Part shown: in pieces, positions 1 through 8,126 of the stretch
Layout: the number at the start of each line of letters is the position of its first letter
Numbering within the stretch: the first letter of the stretch is position 1
Made by a program: the position numbers and the translations under genes
Origin: Fredinandcohnia onubensis
GTDB lineage: Bacteria; Bacillota; Bacilli; Bacillales; Bacillaceae_L
DNA: 64,000 nucleotides
Direction of reading: 5' to 3'
NCBI RefSeq assembly: GCF_002734285.1
Contig: NZ_NSEA01000028.1
Location: 30,100-94,099, forward strand
The notes under the pieces: generated by a model
What the model saw: the letters and a program-made list of their open reading frames with translations, nothing else
The model's database searches: none
Told to the model about the DNA's origin: nothing

Positions 1-1020
1 CGAAAGTTTTATACAGATGGGCCACGCGTCCATGAGTTCATGCACGAAATGAATCAGAACGTTTTCTCGAAATACGATAGTATGACGGTTGGGGAAATGT
101 CCTCAACGACAATTGAAGATTGTATTAAATATTCAAATCCAGATCGTCAAGAACTGAGTATGACCTTTAATTTTCATCACTTAAAGGTGGACTATCCTAA
201 CGGTGATAAGTGGACGGTTGCCGATTTTGATTTCCAAGCATTGAAAAAAATCCTCTCAACCTGGCAGGTTGAAATGCATAAGGGTGGTGGCTGGAATGCA
301 CTGTTCTGGTGCAACCATGACCAACCGCGGATTGTTTCAAGATATGGGAATGATGGTGAGTATTTAACGGAATCAGCGAAAATGCTTGCTACAACCATTC
401 ATATGATGCAAGGTACACCTTATATTTACCAGGGTGAAGAGTTTGGAATGACCAATCCGAAGTTCAATGATATTTCTGAGTATCGTGATGTTGAGTCCAT
501 AAATATCTACAATATTAAAAAAGAACAAGGAATGAGCAACGACGAAATTATCGAGATTCTAAAACATAAATCACGTGATAATTCTCGGACACCTGTGCAG
601 TGGGATGCAAGTGAACATGCTGGTTTCACAAGCGGAACTCCATGGATTAATGTTGCTTCAAATCATAAAACAATTAATGCGCAAAATGCGTTAGAGGATA
701 CAAACTCAGTTTTCTATCATTATCAAAAATTGATAAGGCTCCGTAAGGATTACGACATTATTACGTATGGAGATTATGAATTATTGCATGAGGACCATCC
801 TGAAATTTTTGCGTATGTTCGTAATGGTGAGAATGAGAAGCTTCTTGTTGTAAACAATTTCTACGGAAGAGAAACAACGTTTGAGATTCCTGCAAGCTTA
901 AATGTAAGTGAATATACCAGTGACTTACTCATTTCCAACTATGAGAATTCGCAACTTGATCTTTCAAAAGGAATCAAATTACGTCCTTACGAATCTGTTG
1001 TCTACCATTTGACAAAATAA
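1..1020 (+). CDS. treA: Trehalose-6-phosphate hydrolase, C-terminal part (5' end outside window)
   Basis: This is the C-terminal 339 codons of a GH13 alpha-glucosidase; the frame is open from base 1, so the start lies upstream. It would hydrolyse trehalose-6-phosphate to glucose and glucose-6-phosphate after PTS uptake. The VGEMSSTT segment carries the general acid Glu and FWCNHDQPR carries the transition-state Asp; the nucleophile Asp lies outside the window. The stretch FHHLKVDYPNGDKW is typical of TreA/TreC, whereas oligo-1,6-glucosidases usually have an EHMDLD-type sequence there. Location next to yfkK-yfkH matches the B. subtilis treA neighbourhood, although treR is not found downstream. 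Confidence 0.9.
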   Translation, partial: RKFYTDGPRVHEFMHEMNQNVFSKYDSMTVGEMSSTTIEDCIKYSNPDRQELSMTFNFHHLKVDYPNGDKWTVADFDFQALKKILSTWQVEMHKGGGWNALFWCNHDQPRIVSRYGNDGEYLTESAKMLATTIHMMQGTPYIYQGEEFGMTNPKFNDISEYRDVESINIYNIKKEQGMSNDEIIEILKHKSRDNSRTPVQWDASEHAGFTSGTPWINVASNHKTINAQNALEDTNSVFYHYQKLIRLRKDYDIITYGDYELLHEDHPEIFAYVRNGENEKLLVVNNFYGRETTFEIPASLNVSEYTSDLLISNYENSQLDLSKGIKLRPYESVVYHLTK

Positions 1021-1022
1021 AC

Positions 1023-1056
1023 AATGAGCCATACCTAAGGGTGTGGCTCATTTTCA
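1023..1056 (+). terminator. Rho-independent terminator of treA
   Basis: A 12-bp stem (ATGAGCCATACC / GGTGTGGCTCAT, one G-U pair) with a 4-base loop, followed by a short T-run, lies 3 bp after the treA stop. Confidence 0.85.
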
Positions 1057-1062
1057 TACCTT

Positions 1063-1203
1063 TTATTCTTTTTCATCAGGTAGTGGGTCAATTCTCTTTG
1101 AATCATCGTTATCCATAGAAGTGGCTACAAAGTAAAACCAGAAACCAGCGGAGATAAAATACAACACAGACATGCCAATAAGCGTTAGCCAAAGTCCTAG
1201 CAA
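1063..1203 (-). CDS. Small single-span membrane protein, 46 aa
   Basis: The reverse strand encodes 46 residues from a TTG start, with an AAAGGGGGG ribosome site 6 bases upstream. Residues 1-28 form one hydrophobic, aromatic-rich membrane segment (LWLTLIGMSVLYFISAG, then FWFYF), followed by an acidic tail ending LPDEKE. The layout is like the small subunits found in respiratory complexes, but I do not recognise the family. The strong ribosome site and the clean end support a real gene. An inverted repeat CATTGT-N9-ACAATG lies 26 bp upstream of the start codon (1229-1249). Confidence 0.6.
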   Translation of the reverse strand: MLGLWLTLIGMSVLYFISAGFWFYFVATSMDNDDSKRIDPLPDEKE

Positions 1204-1315
1204 GTGTATTCCCCCCTTTAGAAAGGTCCATTGTCCCAAAGTTACAATGCCCTTTTTATAGATATATGCAAGGGGGAAAAGTTATTGACACAATCTTGTG
1301 ATTTATGTAGCGCAC

Positions 1316-1345
1316 AATAAAAAAACCCGCCAGAGGCGAGTTTCA
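1316..1345 (-). terminator. Terminator of yfkK
   Basis: On the reverse strand AAACTCGCC-TCT-GGCGGGTTT is followed by a T-run; it lies about 20 bp beyond the yfkK stop. Confidence 0.8.
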
Positions 1346-1364
1346 AAAAGGTTGGTTCTATGTA

Positions 1365-1592
1365 TTATTTGTTTTTGCGTAAGCTTCCGAGCTCTTCGAC
1401 AAGTGCTTGCATTTCGTTCGGGCTAAATGAGTTCTTTTTCATGGTAAGGTCGTAAATATCCTTTAATTCTTCGTACATTTCTTCGTCAAAATGGGAAGGC
1501 TTAATGGCACCAAGGTTTAGAACTTTAAGCTTTTCTTTAATTTTTTCTATCATAAATTCTACGTTTTCGACTGACTTTTGTGAGAGATCCAT
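1365..1592 (-). CDS. yfkK: UPF0435 (DUF1128) protein YfkK
   Basis: This 75-residue, charged, mostly helical cytoplasmic protein belongs to the UPF0435/DUF1128 family; the function is unknown. The family features seen are the N-terminal helix with [12 protein letters not shown], the [10 protein letters not shown] turn and a C-terminal helix ending in lysines. It is transcribed divergently from yfkJ, as in B. subtilis, which supports the name. The ribosome site AAAGGATG precedes the ATG. Length matches the family. Confidence 0.85.
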   Translation of the reverse strand: MDLSQKSVENVEFMIEKIKEKLKVLNLGAIKPSHFDEEMYEELKDIYDLTMKKNSFSPNEMQALVEELGSLRKNK

Positions 1593-1698
1593 GTTTTCAT
1601 CCTTTCAATTTTCAGTGTATTCTTATTGTATCACGTTTCTGCTATTATTTAATATGGCGAGGTACGGAAAAATATGACATGAAGGAGAATGGACAAAA

Positions 1699-2178
1699 AT
1701 GATAAAGGTATTATTCGTATGCTTAGGGAATATTTGTAGATCACCGATGGCGGAGGCCATTTTTCGTGATTTAGTACAAAAAGAAGGGCTTGCGGATCGA
1801 ATCCAAGTTGACTCAGCAGGAACGGGAGACTGGCATATCGGACATCCGCCACATAAAGGCACGCAAACCATTTTAACAAAATATAATATCTCATTTGAAG
1901 GAATTAAGGCACGTCAAGTGTTACCGGAAGATCTTGGGCAATTTGATTATATTATTGCAATGGACTCAGACAACTTAGGAAACCTTCAAAAAATGATAAC
2001 TGGCGAAAAAACAGGTCGGATTCAACGGCTCCTTGATTTTGTCGATGAGAGTAAGATTACAGATGTACCTGACCCGTACTACACTGGGAATTTTGATGAG
2101 GTGTACGAACTTGTGACCAACGGTTGCAAACGTCTATTAGACGTCATCAAAAATGAAAACCTAGTTGGAAAGGAGTAA
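1699..2178 (+). CDS. yfkJ: Low-molecular-weight protein-tyrosine phosphatase
   Basis: A cytoplasmic phosphatase that hydrolyses phosphotyrosine through a cysteinyl-phosphate intermediate. The P-loop CLGNICRSP starts at residue 8 and matches C-X5-R-S. The general-acid Asp sits in VPDPYY near residue 125. The 159 residues equal the usual family length. A GAAGGAG ribosome site lies 11-17 bases upstream of the ATG. It heads a tight group with the two following genes (5- and 4-bp gaps), the same order as B. subtilis yfkJ-yfkI-yfkH, where the operon has been linked to stress resistance. Confidence 0.93.
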   Translation: MIKVLFVCLGNICRSPMAEAIFRDLVQKEGLADRIQVDSAGTGDWHIGHPPHKGTQTILTKYNISFEGIKARQVLPEDLGQFDYIIAMDSDNLGNLQKMITGEKTGRIQRLLDFVDESKITDVPDPYYTGNFDEVYELVTNGCKRLLDVIKNENLVGKE

Positions 2179-2183
2179 TACGA

Positions 2184-2537
2184 ATGGCGAAACGTAATAA
2201 AATGGTGGAAGGCATGGTCATAGGTGCTGCCATTGGTGCAGCAATTTCTTTACTCGATAAGGAAACAAGAGAGCAATTTTTACATACTAGTAAAAGAGTG
2301 AGTAAAAGGTGTGTTGAAGTGATGAAAAATCCACAGCGTTATACAGAGCTTGTAAGGGACCAGTTCAATACTGTTCGTACTACAGTTGAACAGGTCGCAG
2401 AGGATGTTCGTATCGTAACCTCAAAGGTAAACGAAATCGTTGAAACCACACCAGAAATTGTCGAAGCTGTCAAAGAAACAAAGGATGCAATTGCTAATAA
2501 AACGGAAGGTATGAGGGACGATAATATAGAGAGGTGA
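2184..2537 (+). CDS. yfkI: YtxH-domain stress protein YfkI
   Basis: A 117-residue protein with one N-terminal glycine/alanine-rich membrane segment (MVIGAAIGAAISLL), followed by a long amphipathic, coiled-coil-prone region with many Val, Glu and Lys residues. This is the YtxH/YfkI general-stress layout; the biochemical role is unknown. It lies 5 bp after yfkJ with an AGGAGT ribosome site inside the end of that gene, so the two are co-transcribed. The stop is 4 bp before yfkH. Confidence 0.85.
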   Translation: MAKRNKMVEGMVIGAAIGAAISLLDKETREQFLHTSKRVSKRCVEVMKNPQRYTELVRDQFNTVRTTVEQVAEDVRIVTSKVNEIVETTPEIVEAVKETKDAIANKTEGMRDDNIER

Positions 2538-2541
2538 AGAA

Positions 2542-3381
2542 ATGACCGAAGTTCGAACCTTAGATTTGCGGTTTATTAAGGAATTGATTTTGCGATATAA
2601 GGAAGATGAAGTAGGGAGTATGTCTGCAGAATTAGCCTACTTTTTCTTGCTTTCATTATTCCCGTTTTTAATCTTTCTCGTGACACTCATAGGATACTTG
2701 CCAATATCCCAAATAGATGTATTGGCGTTTGTGGGACAGTATGCACCTGAAGGTACTGTTGATTTGATTGAAGAAAACTTGAATTTTATAGTCAATTCAA
2801 ATAAAGGCGGGCTATTATCAATAGGTATCATTGGTACATTGTGGTCGTCATCCAATGGAATCAACGCGGTCGTTAGGTCGTTCAATAAAGCCTATGATGT
2901 AAAAGAAACCCGGAACTTCTTTATCACGCGTGGGATTTCAATACTACTCACATTCGGGATGATTTTTGTCATTATCGTCGCTTTATTATTACCCGTCTTC
3001 GGAAAACAAATTGGGATTTTTATGTTTTCGTCATTTGGCTTGTCTGATGAATTTTTAGATGTGTGGAATGGAATTCGTTGGATTGTGAGTGCGGCTATCC
3101 TGTTTATTGTATTTACGTTTTTGTACTGGGTGGCTCCAAACCGTCCGTTAAAATTTAAAGAAATTATTTCAGGATCCTTTTTTGCAACTTTCGGATGGAT
3201 GTTCGTTTCCCTCGCTTTTTCCTATTATGTAAATAGCTTTGGCCATTATTCCACGACCTATGGCAGTCTAGGTGCCATCATTGTACTGATGATTTGGTTC
3301 TATTTATCAGCGATGATCATTATCATTGGGGGAGAAATCAACGCCATTTTAAACTGCCATCGGATTAGGGATGGCCGATAA
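2542..3381 (+). CDS. yfkH: YihY/BrkB-family membrane protein
   Basis: A 279-residue integral membrane protein of the YihY (formerly 'ribonuclease BN-like') family, with six predicted helices. Family signatures seen are the N-terminal SAELAYFFLLSLFPF segment, the central LLSIGIIGTLWSSSNGI, and the C-terminal YGSLGAIIVLMIWFYLSA followed by GGEINA. The role is unproven; transport or membrane homeostasis is suggested for the family, and the old RNase BN label is considered wrong. It is the last gene of the yfkJIH group, with a GAGGTGAAG ribosome site within the preceding stop region. Confidence 0.9.
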   Translation: MTEVRTLDLRFIKELILRYKEDEVGSMSAELAYFFLLSLFPFLIFLVTLIGYLPISQIDVLAFVGQYAPEGTVDLIEENLNFIVNSNKGGLLSIGIIGTLWSSSNGINAVVRSFNKAYDVKETRNFFITRGISILLTFGMIFVIIVALLLPVFGKQIGIFMFSSFGLSDEFLDVWNGIRWIVSAAILFIVFTFLYWVAPNRPLKFKEIISGSFFATFGWMFVSLAFSYYVNSFGHYSTTYGSLGAIIVLMIWFYLSAMIIIIGGEINAILNCHRIRDGR

Positions 3382-3471
3382 TTTTACCGTAAGTTACCTT
3401 CATGGAATGTGAGGTAGCGAGAGATAATAAAGGTGTAAGTACAGTAAGTACAGTACAAGGAGGCCTTTATT

Positions 3472-3570
3472 ATGTCTAAAAAAGACGGTGGAACAAAGCA
3501 AAAGGGAAAGAAAAATAGCCCAAAACAAAAAACTAGCAGTTCTGCAAACGGCAGCAACGGCTATCACTAG
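3472..3570 (+). CDS. Small basic protein, 32 aa
   Basis: A short open frame with an AGGAGG ribosome site 8 bases before the ATG. It encodes 32 residues that are nearly all Lys, Ser, Gly, Asn and Gln, starting MSKKDGGTKQKGKK and ending in NGYH. It resembles the tiny basic, disordered proteins common in Bacillus, some of them spore proteins, but I cannot assign a family. It lies 90 bp after yfkH. Confidence 0.5.
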   Translation: MSKKDGGTKQKGKKNSPKQKTSSSANGSNGYH

Positions 3571-3599
3571 GAACCAGAGGGACGGTTCTATTGGTCCCC
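3571..3599. repeat. Short dispersed repeat with GGGACGGTTCT core
   Basis: The sequence from GAACCAGAGGGACGGTTCT to TTGGTCCC starts exactly after the small-protein stop codon. A related copy in the opposite orientation lies at 12928-12956. I have seen similar ACCGTCCCC-TGGT motifs scattered in Bacillus genomes, but its nature is unknown. Confidence 0.45.
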
Positions 3600-3623
3600 A
3601 ATACTTGGATATTTAACAAAAGA

Positions 3624-3652
3624 GGACTTGACCGATGGGGTCAAGCCCTTAT
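3624..3652 (-). terminator. Terminator of the metal ATPase gene
   Basis: On the reverse strand GGGCTTGACC-CCATC-GGTCAAGTCC is followed by TCTTTT, just after the ATPase stop codon. Confidence 0.8.
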
Positions 3653-3653
3653 T

Positions 3654-5588
3654 TTATGACTTCAACAAGCGAAGTCCATTTAAAATAACAAGAATAGTGC
3701 TTCCTTCATGGCCAATGACGCCAAATGGGAGGTCAATGATTTGAAAGAAGTTTGACAAGATTAACAGCATAATCACACTGATAGAAAAAATAATATTTTG
3801 TTTGATGATCCGGTTCATGCGTTTTGAAAGCTTAACGGCTTCCGCAATTCGTGGAAGGTCATTTTTCATCAGCACGACATCAGCAGTTTCGAGTGCAACG
3901 TCCGTTCCTTGACCCATCGCAATCCCAACATTCGCAGTTGCCAAAGCAGGTGCATCATTGATTCCATCTCCAACCATTGCAACAGTGTCGAATTTTGAAA
4001 TAAGGCCTTTGATGTGGTTAACCTTTGTTTCTGGCAAACATTCAGCAATATGTTGGTCAACATGACTTTCAGCCGCAATTGCTTCAGCTGTTTTTTCACC
4101 GTCTCCAGTTAGCATAACTGTATAAATCCCAAGGTCTTTTAGGTCAGAAATAGCTGAAACTGTATCGTCACGGACAACGTCTTTGAGAGCGACGATCCCA
4201 GCAATATCGTCACCTGATTTCACATAAACAATCGTTTTACCTTCAGAAGCCAGTTGTTTCGCAGCACCATTTTTAAAAGTGAATGCAGTTTCTTTTCCGA
4301 CAAGCTCAGCTTTACCAATTGACCAATGGGTCTCACCGACAGTTGCTTTAACCCCATATCCAGGCATATCCTCAATACCCTCTATAGAAATTAGCTCCTG
4401 ACCATTTGACTTAGCATGATTCACGATTGATTGTGCTAATGGATGTGTGGACTGATTTTCAATTGAAGCTACAATTTGTAAAAATTCGTTGTAATCAATT
4501 GAATCGGAAACAATCACATCGGTTACGACAGGTTTACCTTTTGTCAGTGTCCCTGTTTTATCAAATGCAATAGCTTTTAAATTACCTAACTGCTCAAGGT
4601 GCACACCACCTTTAAACAGGATCCCACGTCTTGCTCCATTTGAAATGGCCGATAATGTTGCTGGCATAATGGAGGCAACCAAAGCACAAGGGGACGCAAC
4701 TACTAATAAAATCATTGCGCGGTAGAAGGTTTCGGTCCATGTCCAACCTAATAAGAAGTGTGGAAGGAACATCATTAAACCTACCGCAATTAAAACAAAC
4801 TTAACATACGTACCTTCAAATTTTTCAATGAATTGCTGGGAAGGGGACTTTTCACTTTGAGCCGATTGTACAAGCTTAATGATTTTTTGGAACAACGAAT
4901 CCTCGTTTGGCTTTGTCACTTCAACAGTGATGGACCCACGAAGGTTAACTGTTCCTGCAAAAACATCGTCACCTAGGGATTTGCGCACAGGAATTGATTC
5001 ACCTGTAATGGCCGCTTGGTCTACGTTTGTTTCCCCTTTTAATAGCTTACCATCAGCCGGAATGCGCTCACCTGGTTTAACTAAAATCGTATCGCCAATT
5101 TGAAGAGAAGAAACATGGACAATTCTCTCAATGCCATTTGCAACAAGGGTCGCTTCTTCAGGCTGAAGGCCCATAAGTGAAGAGATTTCCTTATGACTTT
5201 TATTCATCGTATAGGTTTCAAGAGCGCCACTTAATGCGAAGATAAAGATTAAAATTGCACCCTCATTCCAGTATCCAATGATCGCAGAGCCAATTGCCGC
5301 AAAAATCATTAACATTTCTACATTTAATTCTTTTTCCGCAATCGTATCAGTAATACCTTCCTTTGCTTTAGCAAAACCACCAATCACAAATGCAAGAAGA
5401 TACATAACGATTGAGGCGGTACTGTGTTCGAAATGCCCTAATGTCCAGGCAATCGCAATTAAAACTCCACTCGTTAACGCTGCTATTAATTCACCGTGAA
5501 GCTTTACTTTTTCAAGGAGCGGGGAAGATTCATTATTTGTTTTATATATTTGCTGTCGTCTTGGAGCAGTCTTTACTTCAGTATTCAT
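3654..5588 (-). CDS. pfeT: P1B-4-type metal-exporting ATPase (PfeT/ZosA-like)
   Basis: An inner-membrane P-type ATPase that probably exports Fe(II), possibly Co or Zn. It has the TGES actuator motif, the phosphorylation motif DKTGTLT (Asp near residue 343), TGDGEKTAEA and GDGINDAPAL. The transmembrane metal motif is SPC (residues 299-301), not CPC, and the last helix has HEGST followed by LNGLRLL; both mark the P1B-4 subgroup. No N-terminal heavy-metal-associated domain is present. An ATG at 5603 would place GGAGG inside the gene, so the ATG at 5588, with GGAGG 8 bases upstream, is the better start (644 aa). Upstream PerR-type and Fur-like boxes fit an iron-efflux role. Confidence 0.85.
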   Translation of the reverse strand: MNTEVKTAPRRQQIYKTNNESSPLLEKVKLHGELIAALTSGVLIAIAWTLGHFEHSTASIVMYLLAFVIGGFAKAKEGITDTIAEKELNVEMLMIFAAIGSAIIGYWNEGAILIFIFALSGALETYTMNKSHKEISSLMGLQPEEATLVANGIERIVHVSSLQIGDTILVKPGERIPADGKLLKGETNVDQAAITGESIPVRKSLGDDVFAGTVNLRGSITVEVTKPNEDSLFQKIIKLVQSAQSEKSPSQQFIEKFEGTYVKFVLIAVGLMMFLPHFLLGWTWTETFYRAMILLVVASPCALVASIMPATLSAISNGARRGILFKGGVHLEQLGNLKAIAFDKTGTLTKGKPVVTDVIVSDSIDYNEFLQIVASIENQSTHPLAQSIVNHAKSNGQELISIEGIEDMPGYGVKATVGETHWSIGKAELVGKETAFTFKNGAAKQLASEGKTIVYVKSGDDIAGIVALKDVVRDDTVSAISDLKDLGIYTVMLTGDGEKTAEAIAAESHVDQHIAECLPETKVNHIKGLISKFDTVAMVGDGINDAPALATANVGIAMGQGTDVALETADVVLMKNDLPRIAEAVKLSKRMNRIIKQNIIFSISVIMLLILSNFFQIIDLPFGVIGHEGSTILVILNGLRLLKS

Positions 5589-5611
5589 TTCGTTCGCCTC
5601 CATTTTCTAAT

Positions 5612-5688
5612 TGAGAAAAACAATCAATTATCAATATCTAATTGAGAATAAAAATCAACTTGATATTGCTAATTGAGAAAGGGAATCA
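5612..5688 (-). promoter_or_regulatory. Three Fur/PerR-like boxes repeated every 31 bp
   Basis: The unit CTAATTGAGAA-N(4-5)-AATCA occurs three times, with box cores TGAGAA...AATCA at 5612-5626, 5643-5657 and 5674-5688, exactly 31 bp apart. The middle copy matches 12 of 15 positions of the 7-1-7 Fur/PerR consensus (TGATAATNATTATCA). The array lies between the PerR-type box and the ATPase start, so it may be an operator in the leader. Confidence 0.6.
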
Positions 5689-5761
5689 CAATCAATAAGC
5701 CATTAAAACAAGAAAACTGCAATCTTTTCGATAGCAGTTACTAATTTAATTGATTTTTACT

Positions 5762-5776
5762 TTATAATTATTATTA
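5762..5776. promoter_or_regulatory. PerR-type box
   Basis: The sequence TTATAATTATTATTA matches the published PerR consensus TTATAATNATTATAA at all positions but one. It lies about 175 bp upstream of the metal ATPase start, in an otherwise empty AT-rich gap. Confidence 0.65.
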
Positions 5777-5844
5777 ATTATAACACATTACCCGGTTTTT
5801 AAAAGCGTTTTTTATAATAATTTTAAATAAGCTTGTAAGAACAT

Positions 5845-5880
5845 AAAAAAAAACAACTCGCCAACGAATGACGAGTTGTT
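5845..5880 (-). terminator. Terminator of the BH0509-like gene
   Basis: On the reverse strand AACAACTCG - 11-base loop - CGAGTTGTT is followed by a run of nine T, about 10 bp after the stop at 5889. Confidence 0.75.
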
Positions 5881-5888
5881 CTTCTTCT

Positions 5889-6035
5889 TTATTCTGCGAT
5901 TTCCTCAAAGTGAAAATAGGTGGTGTTATAGATATGCTCGATATCTGCATCGGTCATATACATAAGCTCCATTTTAGTAATGCCTTTAAACTTCTCAATA
6001 AACTCCATCATGTTTTTGCGTTCTTGCCTACTCAT
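5889..6035 (-). CDS. BH0509-family small protein
   Basis: A 48-residue hydrophilic protein starting MSRQERKNMMEFIEKF, with a second helix DADIEHIYNTTY. The opening and the E-IYN motif resemble the BH0509 family of small Bacillus proteins of unknown role. Longer starts exist at 6071 and 6044, but AAGGGG lies 9 bases before the ATG at 6035, which makes that start the best. Confidence 0.6.
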   Translation of the reverse strand: MSRQERKNMMEFIEKFKGITKMELMYMTDADIEHIYNTTYFHFEEIAE

Positions 6036-6175
6036 TACACTCATCCCCTTAAATTTTTTCGTCCTACACATCTGTTTTAATACAGTGTATTAATCTTTAA
6101 TGTATTATATAACAGTTTTTCGAAAAACGTCAATCAGATTTTGAAAAATAGGCCGAAAATCATAGAAAACAATAA

Positions 6176-6292
6176 AAGCGGAAGGTGCCTGCTCATCGGT
6201 GACAAGCATAAGACAAGCGCTGACAGAAGGTGCTTTTTGCCTTCCGAAGCGATTGGCTTATGACCTCGAGCCGATGGCGCCTGGAGCTAGAA
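6176..6292. repeat. Large imperfect-palindrome intergenic repeat
   Basis: About 117 bp with several interleaved inverted arms: AAGCGGAAGGTGCC against GGCGCC near the other end, GACAAGCATAAG against CTTATGACCTC, and AGAAGGTGC-TTTTTGC-CTTCC in the middle, ending GGAGCTAG. GC content is clearly above the surrounding sequence. From memory the sequence looks like a class of hairpin repeats common in Bacillus and Geobacillus intergenic regions. It encodes nothing. Confidence 0.65.
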
Positions 6293-6294
6293 AA

Positions 6295-6322
6295 TAAGAA
6301 AGACTCCCTAAAAAGGAAGTCA
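6295..6322 (-). terminator. Terminator of yfkF
   Basis: On the reverse strand GACTTCC-TTTTTA-GGGAGTC is followed by TTTCTTATTTT; it overlaps the last codon of yfkF. Confidence 0.65.
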
Positions 6323-7483
6323 ATTTTCAACTGTCTTGGTTGCCGTTCTGGTGCCAAAGACAGATAGAATGATAAATATTAATAACAGAATTGTCCCTAT
6401 GACATTGAAAAAGCTGATGCTTTCAAAGTATTGGATAAACAGTCCTCCGAAAAACGGTCCGACAAGGCTTCCGATGCTAAAGAAAACGCCACATAGAAGG
6501 TTTCCAGTAGGCAATAAATTCTTTGGCATTAAGTCTGTCATATAAGAGATTCCAAGTGAAAACGTCGAACCAACTGCCATTCCTGCAAACGTAATGCAGA
6601 GCCAAAGCCCGACATGAGAGTGCTCAAGGAAGCTTGCGATGGTAAAACTTATAAATCCTAAAAACAGTACAATCATTAAAATATTTCTTCGACCAAATTT
6701 ATCACTTAAAATCCCCAATGGAAGCTGGGTAATGATGCTACCGAGCGCAAATGAAGTTAATAGAATTGAAACAAATCCTACATTTAAATCAATTCGTAAT
6801 CCATAAACTGGGAAGCTTCCGTTAAGGGAGGACTCAAGAAAGCCATAGGCCAGCGGCGGTAGAAAGGCAACCCATGCATACTTCCAGGCTTTTGAAAAAC
6901 GGTTGAATGTTTCTCTAAAGGAGTTCACCCCTAAATCTTGTTCCGGAAATTCATTTTTTAATAGGAATAAAAAGAACCAACCAATTAAACAAAGGACAGA
7001 AGATAGAATAAATGGCAGGGTTTCATTAATGTTAACCAAAGGTGTCATTAACGGCCCTGTTGCAAAGCCAAGCCCAAAGAATAATCCGTATAAGGAGATG
7101 TTTCTTCCGCGCTTATTCTCAGGAGAAAATGATGTAATCCATGTTTGTGTTCCAAAGTGCAAGGAGTGATCGCCAATTCCAATCAAGAGTCTTAGAACAA
7201 ACCAAAACCAAAATGATTTCCATAATGGGAACAAGGCAAGTGACACGACAACGAGCAATCCCCCAAATAGAATGACAGGTTTGTATCCATATTTCCTTAG
7301 CGGGTACTCCATAAATGGCGAAACAAGTAATATCCCGATATATAGTGCAGTTGCATGTAATCCATTTAAGGTAGATGACATTCCGTTATTTTCAAAAATA
7401 ACCGCAATCAAAGGAAGCAACATACCCTGGCTAAACCCAGAAACTGCAACAATACTAACTAATATCCAAAACCGTAATCTCAT
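6320..7483 (-). CDS. yfkF: MFS transporter YfkF
   Basis: A 387-residue major facilitator with about 12 membrane helices. The loop 2-3 region reads PLRKYGYKPV and the loop 8-9 region GILSDKFGRRN, the latter a good MFS signature. An early FSQGMLLPLIAV helix is typical of YfkF-like drug or metabolite exporters. The substrate is unknown. Its place between yfkH and chaA (yfkE) copies B. subtilis and is the reason for the symbol. Confidence 0.8.
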   Translation of the reverse strand: MRLRFWILVSIVAVSGFSQGMLLPLIAVIFENNGMSSTLNGLHATALYIGILLVSPFMEYPLRKYGYKPVILFGGLLVVVSLALFPLWKSFWFWFVLRLLIGIGDHSLHFGTQTWITSFSPENKRGRNISLYGLFFGLGFATGPLMTPLVNINETLPFILSSVLCLIGWFFLFLLKNEFPEQDLGVNSFRETFNRFSKAWKYAWVAFLPPLAYGFLESSLNGSFPVYGLRIDLNVGFVSILLTSFALGSIITQLPLGILSDKFGRRNILMIVLFLGFISFTIASFLEHSHVGLWLCITFAGMAVGSTFSLGISYMTDLMPKNLLPTGNLLCGVFFSIGSLVGPFFGGLFIQYFESISFFNVIGTILLLIFIILSVFGTRTATKTVEN

Positions 7484-7631
7484 GTTGTTTTTCCCCCAGT
7501 TTCATTTCACAATCTAATGATACAAAATTAATGAGGGGTTTGAAATGAAAAAGAATGATTCTCTTTTCTTTTCATTCTATGGAGAATTTGAGTAAAATTA
7601 AGATATTAGACAAAGACAGGGGGCATATTTC

Positions 7632-8018
7632 ATGATTTTTAAGATGCAAGAAGTTGGCTTTTACACAGATGTAGAGTTTGGGAAGTTGCAGGTTGCAGGG
7701 GACGAAGCATATGGGTTTAGACCATATCAACTTTTAGTTTCATCGATCGCAGTTTGTAGTGGGGGTACACTTCGAAAGGTCCTTGAAAAAAAGAGAATGC
7801 AGGTAGAGGATATTACTATTGAAACTGAAGTGGAGCGAAATGAGGCACATGCGAACCGGGTCGAAAAAGTTTACATTCACTATGTGATAAAAGGAACAGA
7901 TTTAGCTGAGGAAAAAATCCAACGTTCGATCGAAGTCGCTCATCGGAATTGTCCGATCGCCCAATCAGTAAAGGGAAGCATCGATATTATTAAAACTTTT
8001 GAGATTGTGGATGCATAA
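7632..8018 (+). CDS. OsmC/Ohr-family protein
   Basis: A 128-residue OsmC-fold protein, probably a thiol peroxidase for organic hydroperoxides or a relative of it. Two candidate reactive cysteines are visible: SIAVCSGGT around residue 42 and RNCPIAQSV around residue 103, the second in the typical CP context. A GACAGGGGG ribosome site lies 8-16 bases before the ATG. It is monocistronic with its own terminator and is inserted between yfkF and chaA compared with B. subtilis. Confidence 0.85.
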   Translation: MIFKMQEVGFYTDVEFGKLQVAGDEAYGFRPYQLLVSSIAVCSGGTLRKVLEKKRMQVEDITIETEVERNEAHANRVEKVYIHYVIKGTDLAEEKIQRSIEVAHRNCPIAQSVKGSIDIIKTFEIVDA

Positions 8019-8051
8019 AAATATTCTAATAGAACATAATTTTTAAAGATA

Positions 8052-8083
8052 AAAACTACGCTAATGATGGGCGTAGTTTTTTT
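8052..8083 (+). terminator. Terminator of the OsmC-family gene
   Basis: AAAACTACGC - 9-base loop - GCGTAGTTTT followed by TTTA. Confidence 0.85.
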
Positions 8084-8126
8084 AGATTTCGTCCATTCGT
8101 AAAGGTCAATGAAAGGGAGTGTTCCT

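Noticed and set aside
1..1020. Oligo-1,6-glucosidase (malL)
   Set aside because: The FHHLKVDYPNG segment and the yfk neighbourhood fit trehalose-6-phosphate hydrolase better.
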